DNA of 64,000 bases from assembly GCA_020026395.1 (NCBI GenBank), contig JAHHQM010000001.1, positions 314,228-378,227 on the forward strand, written 5' to 3'. This document shows, in pieces, positions 8,797 through 17,921 of the stretch (positions within the stretch are counted from its first letter, which is position 1; each line of letters opens with the position of its first letter). The stretch comes from Alistipes sp. (GTDB lineage Bacteria; Bacteroidota; Bacteroidia; Bacteroidales; Rikenellaceae). Below the pieces are notes generated by a model. The model worked only from the letters and a program-made list of their open reading frames with translations, was not told the DNA's origin and made no database searches. Position numbers and translations under genes: made by a program.

Positions 8797-10596
8797 ATGA
8801 GAAAACTCTCTCTTACAGTACTTTTGACGATCGTCTGGGTGCTTTTCTCGTTTGCACAGGAAAAGTCGCAGACGATTGTCTATATCAATGGTACGAAGTA
8901 CTACATTCACTCGGTCGAGAAGGGTGAAACGCTTTATTCGCTGGGCAAATTGTACGGCGTGGATCAGCAGATGATCCTCAAGCACAATCCCACGGTGGCT
9001 GCATCGGGACTCAAACTCAAGGAGACGGTGAAGATCCCCGTGGTGGAGAGCCGCAAGGAGAAACTCTCGCGCAAGAAGATCCGCAAGACCTTCACGACCC
9101 ATATCGTGAAGGCGGGCGAGACGCTCTACGCCATTTCGCGCCATTACGAAATCCCGATTCCGACGCTGATGAAGGATAATCCCGATCTGGATCCGATCCA
9201 TCTGAAGCTCAACCAGCAGATCCTGGTGCGCAAGAAGAAGATCGGCACGGAGTCCGAAGCCGATTCGGATGCCGACTGGAAGCGTTATCACGAACGCCTG
9301 AACGATGTGAAGGACGATTCGGTGTATTACCATTTGGTCAAGAAGGGAGAGACATTCTATTCGATTTCGCACCAATACGGCATCTCGGAGCAGGAACTCA
9401 GCGAGATGAACGACAACCTGTTGCCCGAGAACCTCAAGGCGGGTGCCATGTTGCGTATTGCGGGCGAGAAGAACGAGGCGGGCGAAGTGGTCACGTCGGC
9501 AACGGAGCAGGATTCGTTGCAGCATAAGGAGCGTGTGCCGCAGATCGATTTCCGTGCACTCTCATCGGAGGAGACCCTGAAGGTGGCACTTCTGCTGCCG
9601 ATTTCGGTCGAGGGCAAGACCAACAGCAACTACCTGGAACTCTATCAGGGATTTCTGCTCGGTCTGGACAGCGTGAAGGTCAATCACGGCTATTCGGTCG
9701 ATGTGACCCTCTACAATACCGACCGTGATCCGAAGCAGATCGAGAAGATCCTTTCGTCGGAGCGTTTCGAGGATACGCAGCTCATCATCGGCCCTGTGTA
9801 TGAATCGGGTCTTTATCCCGTCATCCGCTATGCCGAGGAGCATGCCGTACCGGTGGTGTCGCCTCTGGCGCACATGCAGACCGATAGCGACGTGCTGTTC
9901 CAGATGGCTCCCGTCGAGGATACCAAATATGACAAGGTGCGTGATTTGTTGGAGCGCGACAAGTCGGTTACACTGATCTATACGGACAAAACCGATAAGG
10001 AGTTCGAGCGCGAAATGCTGAACCTTCTGGGCGAATACCCCTACAAGACGTTCCGCTACAAATATTCGCGTGATGACGATTCGAGCATCGGTTCGCTGAT
10101 CCACAACCAGAGCGACAACGTGTTCATCGTCATGTCGTCCGACGAGGTGGAGGTCGATCGCATCATGGCATCGCTCACATCGGCTTATGCCAACCTGACG
10201 GCTCGCGGATTCCAGATTCCGCCCTACAAGGTGCTGGGTAATGCCCGTTGGAACCGATTCAACAACATGGATCGCACGACGTGGTTCAAGAACAATACGA
10301 CGTTCGTTTCAACCTATCACGCCAAGCGCGACAACGAGGCGATCATCAACTTCGACAAGGCCTACATGAAGTCGTTCGGCACGCTGCCTACGCTTTATTC
10401 CTACCGCGGATTCGATGCCGCAATGATCTTTGTGCTGGGTATGTACAACGACATCGAGTACGACATGGCCGAGAAACGCTACACGCCGTTGCGCAGTACC
10501 TATATTTTCAAGCAGGGCGAGCATAGTTCGAAACATGCGAACTACAACTGGATGCGCGTAAATTACAATCACGATTTCACGGTAACGATTCAATAG
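8797..10596 (+). CDS. LysM-repeat protein fused to a periplasmic-binding domain
   Basis: 599-residue exported protein with a signal peptide at 1-20 (MRKLSLTVLLTIVWVLFSFA). Three LysM repeats follow at about 36-81, 102-145 and 178-221 (HSVEKGETLYSLG, HIVKAGETLYAIS, HLVKKGETFYSIS), which bind peptidoglycan glycan strands. From about 261 on there is a type-1 periplasmic-binding fold (LKVALLLPISVEG, LIIGPVYESGLYPVI), similar to LpoA-like or amino-acid-binding receptors. The combination is common in Bacteroidota. A role as a cell-wall sensor or synthase activator is inference. Rex starts 3 bases after its stop. Confidence 0.85.
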   Translation: MRKLSLTVLLTIVWVLFSFAQEKSQTIVYINGTKYYIHSVEKGETLYSLGKLYGVDQQMILKHNPTVAASGLKLKETVKIPVVESRKEKLSRKKIRKTFTTHIVKAGETLYAISRHYEIPIPTLMKDNPDLDPIHLKLNQQILVRKKKIGTESEADSDADWKRYHERLNDVKDDSVYYHLVKKGETFYSISHQYGISEQELSEMNDNLLPENLKAGAMLRIAGEKNEAGEVVTSATEQDSLQHKERVPQIDFRALSSEETLKVALLLPISVEGKTNSNYLELYQGFLLGLDSVKVNHGYSVDVTLYNTDRDPKQIEKILSSERFEDTQLIIGPVYESGLYPVIRYAEEHAVPVVSPLAHMQTDSDVLFQMAPVEDTKYDKVRDLLERDKSVTLIYTDKTDKEFEREMLNLLGEYPYKTFRYKYSRDDDSSIGSLIHNQSDNVFIVMSSDEVEVDRIMASLTSAYANLTARGFQIPPYKVLGNARWNRFNNMDRTTWFKNNTTFVSTYHAKRDNEAIINFDKAYMKSFGTLPTLYSYRGFDAAMIFVLGMYNDIEYDMAEKRYTPLRSTYIFKQGEHSSKHANYNWMRVNYNHDFTVTIQ

Positions 10597-10599
10597 AAA

Positions 10600-11247
10600 A
10601 TGGCTGCTTTGACCAATGCAATTCCCGAAAAGACCATCGAGCGTCTGAGCGAATACCGCCGTACGCTGCTGGCCTGCCACAAACAGGGCATTTCGCACAT
10701 TTTTTCGCATGTGCTGGCCGGTATTCATGGCATTACGGCCGTGCAGGTGCGTCGCGATCTGATGCTCATCGGCTTTTCGAGCGATACGAAAAAAGGCTAT
10801 GATGTGCAGGTGCTCATCAACTACATCAGCAATATTCTGGACAGTCCCACGCCCATGAATGTTGCGGTGCTCGGTATGGGACACCTCGGTCAGGCCATCA
10901 CCAAATATTTCAACAGCAAGGGCTTGAAACTGCGCATCACGACCGCGTTTGATGTCGATCCGCAGAAGGTCGGCCACGAAATCGACGGCATCCCGTGCTT
11001 CCATATGGATCAGTTCGAAAAGGCCGTCGAGGAGCGAGACATCTCGATTGTGGTGGTGTCGTCGCCGACGAACGTGGCGCTGGATCTGGTCGTGCCGATC
11101 ATCAATGCCGGTATTCGTGGGGTGTTGAATTTCACCTCGACCCCGTTGAACTTTCCGCAGGGTATCATCGTCGAGAATTACGATATCACGACCCTGTTGG
11201 AGAAGGTCGCTTACTTCGTCAAGGAGAGCGACTCGAATAATTCTTGA
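10600..11247 (+). CDS. rex: Redox-sensing transcriptional repressor Rex
   Basis: 215 residues. An N-terminal winged helix (about 10-75, with VQVRRDLMLIG as recognition region) is followed by a Rossmann domain with the NADH-binding VLGMGHLGQA motif (90-99) and the C-terminal swap helix. Rex represses fermentation and respiration genes until a rising NADH/NAD+ ratio releases it from DNA. Its place in an operon with dnaN and envelope genes gives no hint of local targets. No Rex operator was searched for systematically in the window. Confidence 0.93.
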   Translation: MAALTNAIPEKTIERLSEYRRTLLACHKQGISHIFSHVLAGIHGITAVQVRRDLMLIGFSSDTKKGYDVQVLINYISNILDSPTPMNVAVLGMGHLGQAITKYFNSKGLKLRITTAFDVDPQKVGHEIDGIPCFHMDQFEKAVEERDISIVVVSSPTNVALDLVVPIINAGIRGVLNFTSTPLNFPQGIIVENYDITTLLEKVAYFVKESDSNNS

Positions 11248-11255
11248 TCACTTTT

Positions 11256-11819
11256 ATGGCGATACGCATATTTCATGGGTTTGACGCCTTGCCCGAGTTC
11301 CACCACGCCGCCGTTACGGTCGGTTCGTACGACGGAGTGCATAGGGGGCATCTGACCTTAATCAAAAAACTAAACGAAGAAGCAAAAAAACTGGGAGGGG
11401 AGAGCATTGTCCTCACCTTTGATCCCCATCCGCGCATCACGCTCCATCGCGCCGAGGGGTTGGTCATCCTGACCGACCTGGAACAAAAAGCCGCCCTGTT
11501 GGAGGCGGCGGGAGTCGATAATCTGATTGTCATCCCGTTCGATGAGCGATTCAGCGCCTTGAGCGGCGAGGAGTTTGTGTCGCAGTACCTGATCGGTAAG
11601 CTCGGCGCCGAGTGTCTGGTGGCAGGTTATAACCACCGTTTCGGACACGACCGTCTGGATTGCCGCGACCTGCACATCGAGGGGCTGAAGGTCGTTCGGG
11701 TCGAGGCGTGTGTGATCGACGGCGTGAAGGTCAGCTCGACCGTAATCCGCAATCTGGTGGCCGAGGGGCGCGTGACGAAGGCCGAGGAACTGCTGGGACA
11801 TCCGCTGATGTTAAAATAA
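11256..11819 (+). CDS. FAD synthetase-like protein lacking the riboflavin kinase domain
   Basis: 187 residues from ATG 11256. An earlier TTG at 11244 overlaps the end of rex and was rejected. The sequence matches the N-terminal FMN adenylyltransferase half of RibF: the nucleotidyltransferase motif VGSYDGVHRGH (22-32), TFDPHPR, GYNHRFGHDR and SSTVIRNLVAEG. The usual C-terminal flavokinase domain is absent, since the gene ends right after the adenylyltransferase fold and the thioesterase starts 9 bases later. It may make FAD from FMN only, or transfer a nucleotide to another substrate. A normal bifunctional ribF may lie elsewhere. Confidence 0.82.
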   Translation: MAIRIFHGFDALPEFHHAAVTVGSYDGVHRGHLTLIKKLNEEAKKLGGESIVLTFDPHPRITLHRAEGLVILTDLEQKAALLEAAGVDNLIVIPFDERFSALSGEEFVSQYLIGKLGAECLVAGYNHRFGHDRLDCRDLHIEGLKVVRVEACVIDGVKVSSTVIRNLVAEGRVTKAEELLGHPLMLK

Positions 11820-11828
11820 AACCAAGAT

Positions 11829-12260
11829 ATGATCAGTCACGATTGTAAGATCCGCGTGTGGTACAAACACACCGATCAGATGGCCATCTGCCACCATTCG
11901 AATTACATTTGCTATTACGAGGCCGCCCGAAGCGAGTGGATGCGTGCCTTGGGTATGTCGTTTGCCGAAGTCGAGAAGCGGGGTATCATGATGCCTATTT
12001 TGGAGGTGCAGTCCAAATACCGCAAACCCGCCTATTACGACGAGGAACTCATGGTGCGCATCATCCTGAAGGAGATCCCGAAAGCACGCATCAATTTCTT
12101 CTACGAAATCTATAACGAGAAGGGCGAATTGATCAATACGGGTATGACTCAATTGGGATTTATCCATAGCGATACGCGTCGTCCGTGCCGTTGCCCCGAA
12201 TGGTTTCTCGACCTGTTCCAAAAACAGGCCGTTGAGTCGGGTATGTCGATCGAAGAGTAG
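11829..12260 (+). CDS. Acyl-CoA thioesterase, 4HBT hot-dog fold
   Basis: 143 residues with the YbgC/4-hydroxybenzoyl-CoA thioesterase pattern: RVWYKHTDQMAICHHSNY, in which Asp16 is the catalytic acid of the xDxM...HxxY motif, then the long helix YYEAARSEWMRALG. Such enzymes hydrolyse acyl-CoA or acyl-ACP thioesters. It is the last gene of the run that begins at 5975 and is followed by a terminator. The substrate is not identifiable. Confidence 0.85.
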   Translation: MISHDCKIRVWYKHTDQMAICHHSNYICYYEAARSEWMRALGMSFAEVEKRGIMMPILEVQSKYRKPAYYDEELMVRIILKEIPKARINFFYEIYNEKGELINTGMTQLGFIHSDTRRPCRCPEWFLDLFQKQAVESGMSIEE

Positions 12261-12277
12261 ACGGCTCCTGCGAAACT

Positions 12278-12312
12278 AAAAAAGCGTCCCGAGAGCGGGG
12301 CGCTTTTTTTAT
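12278..12312 (+). terminator. Terminator of the dnaN-rex run
   Basis: Stem AAAAGCGTCCCG (12280-12291) pairs with CGGGGCGCTTTT (12296-12307) around an AGAG loop, followed by T residues. It contains one G-T pair. Confidence 0.85.
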
Positions 12313-12324
12313 GTCCGTAGTAAA

Positions 12325-12366
12325 TGAAAGCGGTGGCTTCCCGGAAAGGGAAACCACCGCTTTGCT
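12325..12366 (-). terminator. Terminator of htpG
   Basis: AAAGCGGTGG (12327-12336) pairs with CCACCGCTTT (12354-12363). An inner TTCCC/GGGAA stem extends the hairpin. It lies 20 bases past the htpG stop on the minus strand. Confidence 0.75.
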
Positions 12367-12385
12367 AAAACCTTAATATGTGTTT

Positions 12386-14446
12386 TTATTTCTCGATCAG
12401 AGAAATCGAACGCTCGATGAAATCCGATAGGTTCTTGCCTTTCAGCAGGCCGTTCGACAACAGGGCGAGGTCGATGATCTGCTTTACGAGGCGGTTCTTC
12501 TTACCGATCTCGCGCAGGTGCTCGCTACGCTCGTCGCGCAACGTGACAACCTTCTTCGACAAATCCTCACGCATGGTCTTCTCCTCGGGCGTGAAGTCTG
12601 CCTCTTTCTTGTCCTTGACAACCTCTTCGAAACGCTGCTCCTCGGCCACGGCGGCGTTGATGCGCTTGTTGATCGATTTGAGCTTGTCGCCGTACTCGGC
12701 TTCGGCATCGGTCAGGATACGTGCCACGATCGGGTGGTTACCGTTCACGGCAATCGTGAAGTTATCGGGCATCTGGCCGTAGAACTGGCTCATGCCGCCA
12801 CCGCCGACCTGTGCCATCTCCTTCATACGACGCATGAACTCGTTCTGCGTGATGACCACGGGAGCCTCTTCGGGTGCCATGGCCTCGAATGCGATCGAGT
12901 ATTGGATCTTCTCGTCCTTCGGCATCTGGCTTTCGAATACGGGGCGCAGGATCTCCTGCTGTTCGCTCGACAACGAGAGGGCGATCTTGTTCTCCTTCTG
13001 AATCAGGTTGTCGATCACATCGCTGTCGATGCGTACGAAACGCACGTTGGTGTTCTTCGACTCGTACCAGTTGATGTAGTGGCTGTCCAACTGTCCGTTG
13101 AGTACCAGCACATCGTAACCTTTGTCCTTGGCGGCCTGCAGGAAGGAGTTCTTCTCGACGGGATCATCCACATAGAGGAAGATGAGGTTCTTGTTCTTGT
13201 CGGTCTGATTCTCCTTTACAAGCTCGGTATATTCGTCGGCCGTGTAGTATTTGCCCTCGACATTCTTCCAAAGCATGAATTTCGGTGCTTTCTCGGCAAA
13301 TTTCTCGTCGGTAAGGATTCCGTACTGGATGAAGATCTTCAGATCGTCCCACTTCGACTCGTAGTCCTTACGCATCGTGGTGAACAACTCGTTGAGTCGG
13401 TCGGCCACCTTACGGGTAATGTAGCTCGAGATCTTCTTCACGTTCTGATCGCTCTGAAGGTAGCTACGCGATACGTTCAACGGAATATCGGGCGAGTCGA
13501 TCACACCGTGCAACAGGGTCAGGTATTCGGGAACGATGCCCTCGACCTGGTCGGTGACATAGACCTGGTTGCAGTAGAGCTGGATCTTGTTCTTCTGGAT
13601 CTCGAAGTTGTTGCGGATCTTCGGGAAGTAGAGAATACCGGTCAGGTGGAACGGGTAGTCGATGTTCAGGTGAATCGAGAACAGCGGCTCTTCGCTGATG
13701 GGGTAGAGCTCACGATAGAAATTCTTGTATTGCTCCTCGGTGATCTCGGTCGGTTTTTCCGTCCACAGCGGGGCTACGTTGTTGATGACGTTGTCCTTGT
13801 CGGTATCGACGTATTTACTGTCTTTCCACTCCTTGACCTTACCGAATACGATCGGAATCGGCAGGAACCGGCAGTATTTACGCAACAGGTCTTCGATCTT
13901 GGACTGCTTTCCGTACTCGATCATATCGTCCGACAGGTGCAGGATGATGCTCGTACCGCGATCGTGTTCCTCGTCGGTCTCCTCCATTTCGAATTCGGGC
14001 GTTCCCGTGCAGCTCCAGTGCACCGTCTTGGCGTCTTCCTTATACGAACGGGTGATGATCTCCACCTTGTCCGATACCATGAACGAAGAGTAGAAACCCA
14101 ATCCGAAGTGACCGATGATGGCCTGATCCTTATATTTGGCCATGAACTCCTCGGCACCCGAGAAAGCAATCTGGTTGATGTATTTATCGACCTCCTCGGC
14201 AGTCATACCGATACCGCGGTCGGTGACGGTGAGCGTCTTTTTCTCCTTGTCGGCCTCGATCATGACCTTCAGGTCGCCCAACTCACCCTTCACCTCGCCT
14301 TTCGACGAAAGGGTCTTGAGCTTTTGAGTGGCATCGACAGCATTGGAAACGAGCTCGCGCAGGAATATTTCGTGATCTGAATAAAGGAATTTTTTAATGA
14401 CGGGGAAGATGTTTTCCGTAGTAACCCCGATTTTTCCGTTTTTCAT
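12386..14446 (-). CDS. htpG: Hsp90-family chaperone HtpG
   Basis: 686 residues; an ATP-dependent cytosolic dimeric chaperone. The GHKL ATPase motifs are visible: FLRELVSNAVDA (Glu31, Asn35), VTDRGIGMT and GHFGLGFYSSFMV. The middle domain carries the catalytic arginine region (PLNVSRSYLQ) and the C-terminal domain provides dimerisation. The length is slightly above that of E. coli HtpG (624), as is usual in Bacteroidota. It stands alone, with terminators on both sides. Confidence 0.97.
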   Translation of the reverse strand: MKNGKIGVTTENIFPVIKKFLYSDHEIFLRELVSNAVDATQKLKTLSSKGEVKGELGDLKVMIEADKEKKTLTVTDRGIGMTAEEVDKYINQIAFSGAEEFMAKYKDQAIIGHFGLGFYSSFMVSDKVEIITRSYKEDAKTVHWSCTGTPEFEMEETDEEHDRGTSIILHLSDDMIEYGKQSKIEDLLRKYCRFLPIPIVFGKVKEWKDSKYVDTDKDNVINNVAPLWTEKPTEITEEQYKNFYRELYPISEEPLFSIHLNIDYPFHLTGILYFPKIRNNFEIQKNKIQLYCNQVYVTDQVEGIVPEYLTLLHGVIDSPDIPLNVSRSYLQSDQNVKKISSYITRKVADRLNELFTTMRKDYESKWDDLKIFIQYGILTDEKFAEKAPKFMLWKNVEGKYYTADEYTELVKENQTDKNKNLIFLYVDDPVEKNSFLQAAKDKGYDVLVLNGQLDSHYINWYESKNTNVRFVRIDSDVIDNLIQKENKIALSLSSEQQEILRPVFESQMPKDEKIQYSIAFEAMAPEEAPVVITQNEFMRRMKEMAQVGGGGMSQFYGQMPDNFTIAVNGNHPIVARILTDAEAEYGDKLKSINKRINAAVAEEQRFEEVVKDKKEADFTPEEKTMREDLSKKVVTLRDERSEHLREIGKKNRLVKQIIDLALLSNGLLKGKNLSDFIERSISLIEK

Positions 14447-14569
14447 GGTTTATGTTTTATTGTTGAATTTTTTTTCGTTTTCGGATTCTACATTGATCAA
14501 AGGGTGTGCCAAGGCTTTTTTTCTGCCACTTTGTCACCCTTGACTGACAAAATCGGACTTACGACCCTC

Positions 14570-14606
14570 AAAAAAGAGAGACTCCGACAATCGGAATCTC
14601 TCCTCC
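14570..14606 (-). terminator. Terminator downstream of the decayed DUF gene
   Basis: On the minus strand GAGAGATTCCGA (14602-14591) pairs with TCGGAGTCTCTC (14587-14576) around TTG, followed by six T. One mispair lies mid-stem. Confidence 0.75.
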
Positions 14607-14634
14607 CCTTAAATTTATGAAGACAACTTCCCGT

Positions 14635-15344
14635 TTAAAAAAGTTGAAGTTTTATGCCGAACGAAAAACCGAGTATATCCTTCATGGTGAGGCACTTGTT
14701 GCTGATTGAACTGATCAGATACAGGTCACAGTGCTCAACTCGTAGAAGAACGTGACGCCCTTCATGCGCGAATCGTTGCGGATGTTCGTATTCACCGTAA
14801 ATCGCTGACCGATGAATACATAGGTGTGCAGTTTGGTCGAGAACGTGTAGTATTTCTTGGGGAATCGGTCGGATTGCCTGACCCAGAACTGACGGCCGAA
14901 AATCGTGTTGATGTACATTGTGCAATAGAACGGATCGATCGAGAAACGGTCGGTGATGGCGATATTCCACGGAATGTAGTTCTGCTTGAGGGTCGAGGTG
15001 AGGTAGAATTTGTCGGATTTGCTCTTGGGCAGGAAGCCGATGAAGAGGTCGGTTTCCCAACGGCATTTCTTGCCGTAGTCCCAACCGCAACCGAACGACA
15101 TGTAACCCATACCGCCGGCGTATTGCCATTTGACGTGGGTCGGGATGATGCGCTCCCAGCCTTCGCGCTGGCGGAGGTGACGGCGGTCGAGCGGGCGGCG
15201 AAGCTTTTGGATCGGAAGGATCGAATCGGCCGTGGGGAGCGTTGTAGAGTCGGATAACGAGGTCGAGATGGCCTTCAGATAGTGCCGCGGGCGGTCATTG
15301 TCGGCCGATGCGGAAACGGCGGTGCAGAGTGTGCATGCAAGCAT
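14635..15344 (-). pseudogene. Conserved secreted Bacteroidales protein, frameshifted
   Basis: The main frame encodes an exported protein (LACTLCTAVSASA as signal-peptide end, then YAGGMGYMSFGCGWDYGKK and GRQFWVRQSDRFPKKYY) with no recognised enzyme motif. Near 14730 it runs into a premature stop after FFYELSTVTCI. The neighbouring frame continues with CDLYLISSISNKCLTMKDIL and closes as FSFGIKLQLF at 14635. One missing base (reading CACTGTG where CACTTGTG would keep frame) explains the break. At the 5' end the frame reads ATG AGA TGA TGG, so the natural start may also be lost. No function can be assigned. Confidence 0.7.
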
Positions 15345-15348
15345 CAAA

Positions 15349-15520
15349 TTAAAAATCCATCATCTCATAGCTGTAATTTTCAGGAGTTACGGTAAATACC
15401 AGATAGTTGCGCTTCTCGATGGAGGGGCATCCGTAGTACATCAGTCCGTCTTGGAACAGATCCTCGGCAATCCAGCGGTGTTCGTGGCCGAAGATGCAGA
15501 AGATCGGGTCGGGGAATTGC
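15349..15520 (-). pseudogene. C-terminal remnant of a metallophosphoesterase
   Basis: The minus-strand frame reads PDPIFCIFGHEHRWIAEDLF, then QDGLMYYGCPSIEKRNYLVF, and ends YSYEMMDF. GHEH is the C-terminal metal-binding motif of calcineurin-like phosphoesterases. The N-terminal metal ligands (DxH, GDxxD, GNHE) are missing: about 57 residues remain and the frame runs back into the galK terminator. The 5' part therefore seems to have been deleted. It abuts the frameshifted gene at 14635-15344, so two decaying genes lie side by side. Confidence 0.7.
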
Positions 15521-15556
15521 AAAAGAGGAAAATCCCGTGTGGGACTTTCCTCTTTT
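15521..15556 (-). terminator. Terminator of galK
   Basis: A 10-base perfect stem AAAGAGGAAA (15522-15531) with TTTCCTCTTT (15546-15555), continued inward by TCCC/GGGA around a GTGT loop. It lies 25 bases past the galK stop. Confidence 0.85.
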
Positions 15557-15580
15557 CGTTTGGGGGAGATCTTTAAGACT

Positions 15581-16729
15581 TTAGTCGTGCAATTTGCGCG
15601 AACCGTCGCTGATCACCACATTGTAAAGGCGGGGTTCGTGACCGAAACGAGCCTTGTATTCTTCGAATGCCGTTTTGACGAAGTTGTCGTATAGCTCTTC
15701 CTTGACGAGGTTGATCGTGCAACCGCCGAATCCGCCGCCCATGACGCGCGAACCCGTAACGCCACATTTGCGGGCGATGTCGTTCAGGAAATCCAACTCC
15801 TCGCAACTTACTTCGTAGAGTTTGCTCATGCCGTGGTGCGTTTCGTACATCTTTTGGCCGACGGTCTCGTAATCGCCGCGCTCCAAAGCCTCGCAGACAT
15901 CCAGCACGCGCTGTACTTCGCCGATGACGTATTCGGCACGCATGTAGTCTTCGGCCGATACTTCGTCCTTCACCTCACGGAGCATATCCATCGAGGCATC
16001 GCGCAGGAATTCGACCTCGGCGTGGTGTTTACGGATGGCCTTGGCGACGTTCTCGCACGATTCGCGGCGTTTGTTGTAGGCCGACGAGGCGAGTTCGTGT
16101 TTTACGACCGAATCCAGCAACACCAATCGGTAGCCTTTGGGGTTGAACGGGAAATATTTGTACTCCATCGAACGGCAATCCAGACGGATCAGACTGCCCG
16201 CCTTGCCGAATACGGAGGCGAACTGATCCATAATGCCGCACATCACCCCGCAATAGTTGTGCTCGGTGGCCTGTCCGATCTTTGCCAGCTCGAATTTGTC
16301 GATGCCGAGCTTCCAGAGGTCGTTCAGCGCGAATGCAAAGGTCGATTCGAGGGCTGCCGACGACGACATACCTGCACCCAGAGGCACATCACCCGCAAAA
16401 ACGGTATCGAACCCTCCGATCTTGCCGCCACGTTTGATAACCTCGCGGCACACGCCGAAGATGTAGCGTGCCCAGCTCTCCTTCGGGGCATCCTCCTCGC
16501 GAAGACCGAATTCCGTGCTTTCGCCCAAATCGAGGGCGTGGGCGCGTACGCGGTCGGTGCCGTTGGGGCGGATCTCGGCGATGATGCCTTTGTCGACTGC
16601 TCCCGGGAAAACGAAACCGCCGTTATAGTCGGTATGTTCGCCGATCAGGTTGATGCGGCCGGGCGATGCGTAAACACTGCCGTGGGTATGATATAATGCT
16701 TCGAATTTTGCGTTGATTTTTTGTTCCAT
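15581..16729 (-). CDS. galK: Galactokinase
   Basis: 382-residue GHMP kinase that phosphorylates galactose at C1 in the Leloir pathway. Motifs in order: galactokinase signature GRINLIGEHTDYNGG (24-38), ATP-binding PLGAGMSSSAALE (about 118-131), and motif 3 GSRVMGGGFGGC. The start is 12 bases after the galM stop, so galM-galK are co-transcribed. galT and galE are not in the window. Confidence 0.96.
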   Translation of the reverse strand: MEQKINAKFEALYHTHGSVYASPGRINLIGEHTDYNGGFVFPGAVDKGIIAEIRPNGTDRVRAHALDLGESTEFGLREEDAPKESWARYIFGVCREVIKRGGKIGGFDTVFAGDVPLGAGMSSSAALESTFAFALNDLWKLGIDKFELAKIGQATEHNYCGVMCGIMDQFASVFGKAGSLIRLDCRSMEYKYFPFNPKGYRLVLLDSVVKHELASSAYNKRRESCENVAKAIRKHHAEVEFLRDASMDMLREVKDEVSAEDYMRAEYVIGEVQRVLDVCEALERGDYETVGQKMYETHHGMSKLYEVSCEELDFLNDIARKCGVTGSRVMGGGFGGCTINLVKEELYDNFVKTAFEEYKARFGHEPRLYNVVISDGSRKLHD

Positions 16730-16741
16730 TGTGATTGTAGT

Positions 16742-17815
16742 TTATTCGTGACTGAATTTGTAGCTGGTTTTGTGGCGGAATTCCTCCCCGGAACGGAGTA
16801 CGACCGAGGGGTATTCGGGGCGGTTGGGTGAATCGGGGAAGTGTTGCGTCTCGAGGCACAGAGCGGCACGCATCGGGTAGCGGTGGCCGAGTTTTCCCTC
16901 GAAATTACCCGTCATCCAGTTGCCTGTGTAGAGTTGCACGCCGGGTTGGGTCGTGAAGCACTCCATGCGGATGCCCGTCTTGGGCGACGAGCAACGGGCG
17001 CAGAACGACAGCTCTTCGCCCTGCTTGTTTAAAATATAGGTATGGTCGTAACCGCGACCGATGTGGAGTTGTTCGAAATCGTCGTTGATGCGTTCGCCGA
17101 CCGTGTGGGGCGTACGGAAATCCATCGGCGTGCCTTCGACCGTGACTTTTTCTCCGTAGGGGATGGCCGTTTCGTCGGTCGGGAGGTAATAGTCGGCATT
17201 GATCTCCATGAGGTGGTCGCCGATGTAGGGATCACCCGCACCCGAAAGGTTGAAATAGGAGTGATTCGTGAGGTTCAGCACCGTGGGTTTATCGGTCGTG
17301 GCTCGGTAGGTGATTTCGACCGCATTGTCGTCCGTGAGGTGGTAGGTAACCGTGACGTGAAGCGTTCCGGGGTAGCCCTCTTCGCCGTCGTGCGACGTGT
17401 AGTTCAGCTCGAGGGTCTGCTCGTCCTTTTGCGCGGCATCCCAAACCACGGCATTGAATCCCTTCACGCCGCCATGCAGCGAGTTGGGGCCGTTGTTGAT
17501 GGCCAGCGAGTAGTCCGTGCCGTCCAACGTGAAGTGTCCTCGGGCGATGCGGTTGGCATAGCGGCCGCAAATCGCTCCGAAATAGGGCTCTTCCGACGAA
17601 AGGTATTCCTCGATGGAGTTGTGTCCCAGCACCACGTCGGTCAGTTTGCCGTCGCGGTCGGGAACCATCAGCGAGACGATCTTTGCGCCGTAGTTGGTCA
17701 GGCACACCTCACAGCCCGACGCATTACGCAGGGTATAAAGACGGGTTGCGCGACCGTCGATCAGGGAATCGAACTTTCGGGGGGATAATCCCGAAAGGGT
17801 TCGTGTAGTATTCAT
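16742..17815 (-). CDS. galM: Aldose 1-epimerase (mutarotase)
   Basis: 357 residues; interconverts beta- and alpha-galactose, feeding galactokinase. Conserved segments: FGAICGRYANRIARG, NSLHGGVKGF (catalytic His), LNLTNHSYFNLSG (second catalytic His), and CLETQHFPDSPN (catalytic Glu) near the C-terminus. No signal peptide is evident, so it acts in the cytoplasm, unlike some secreted Bacteroidota mutarotases. First gene of the galM-galK pair. Confidence 0.94.
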   Translation of the reverse strand: MNTTRTLSGLSPRKFDSLIDGRATRLYTLRNASGCEVCLTNYGAKIVSLMVPDRDGKLTDVVLGHNSIEEYLSSEEPYFGAICGRYANRIARGHFTLDGTDYSLAINNGPNSLHGGVKGFNAVVWDAAQKDEQTLELNYTSHDGEEGYPGTLHVTVTYHLTDDNAVEITYRATTDKPTVLNLTNHSYFNLSGAGDPYIGDHLMEINADYYLPTDETAIPYGEKVTVEGTPMDFRTPHTVGERINDDFEQLHIGRGYDHTYILNKQGEELSFCARCSSPKTGIRMECFTTQPGVQLYTGNWMTGNFEGKLGHRYPMRAALCLETQHFPDSPNRPEYPSVVLRSGEEFRHKTSYKFSHE

Positions 17816-17867
17816 AGTTTTGAGTTGTTTTTCGCTTATAAAGGTAACATTTTTTCGGGATAAAAGA

Positions 17868-17903
17868 AAAAGGGTCGCAAAGTTTTCACTTTACGACCCT
17901 TGA
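17868..17903 (-). terminator. Terminator of msrA
   Basis: AAGGGTCG (17870-17877) pairs with CGACCCTT (17894-17901), with inner AAAG/CTTT, followed on the minus strand by a T-rich run. Confidence 0.8.
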
Positions 17904-17921
17904 GGGTTGTCTGCGAGCGGT

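Noticed and set aside
11244..11255. TTG start for the FAD synthetase-like gene overlapping rex
   Set aside because: ATG 11256 matches the family start, and the extra residues (ITF) add no homology.
12518..14380. Long open frame (about 620 codons) on the plus strand opposite htpG
   Set aside because: Antisense shadow of a confirmed gene; composition is rich in Val, Leu, His and Gln with no domain, and codon bias of htpG keeps the frame open.
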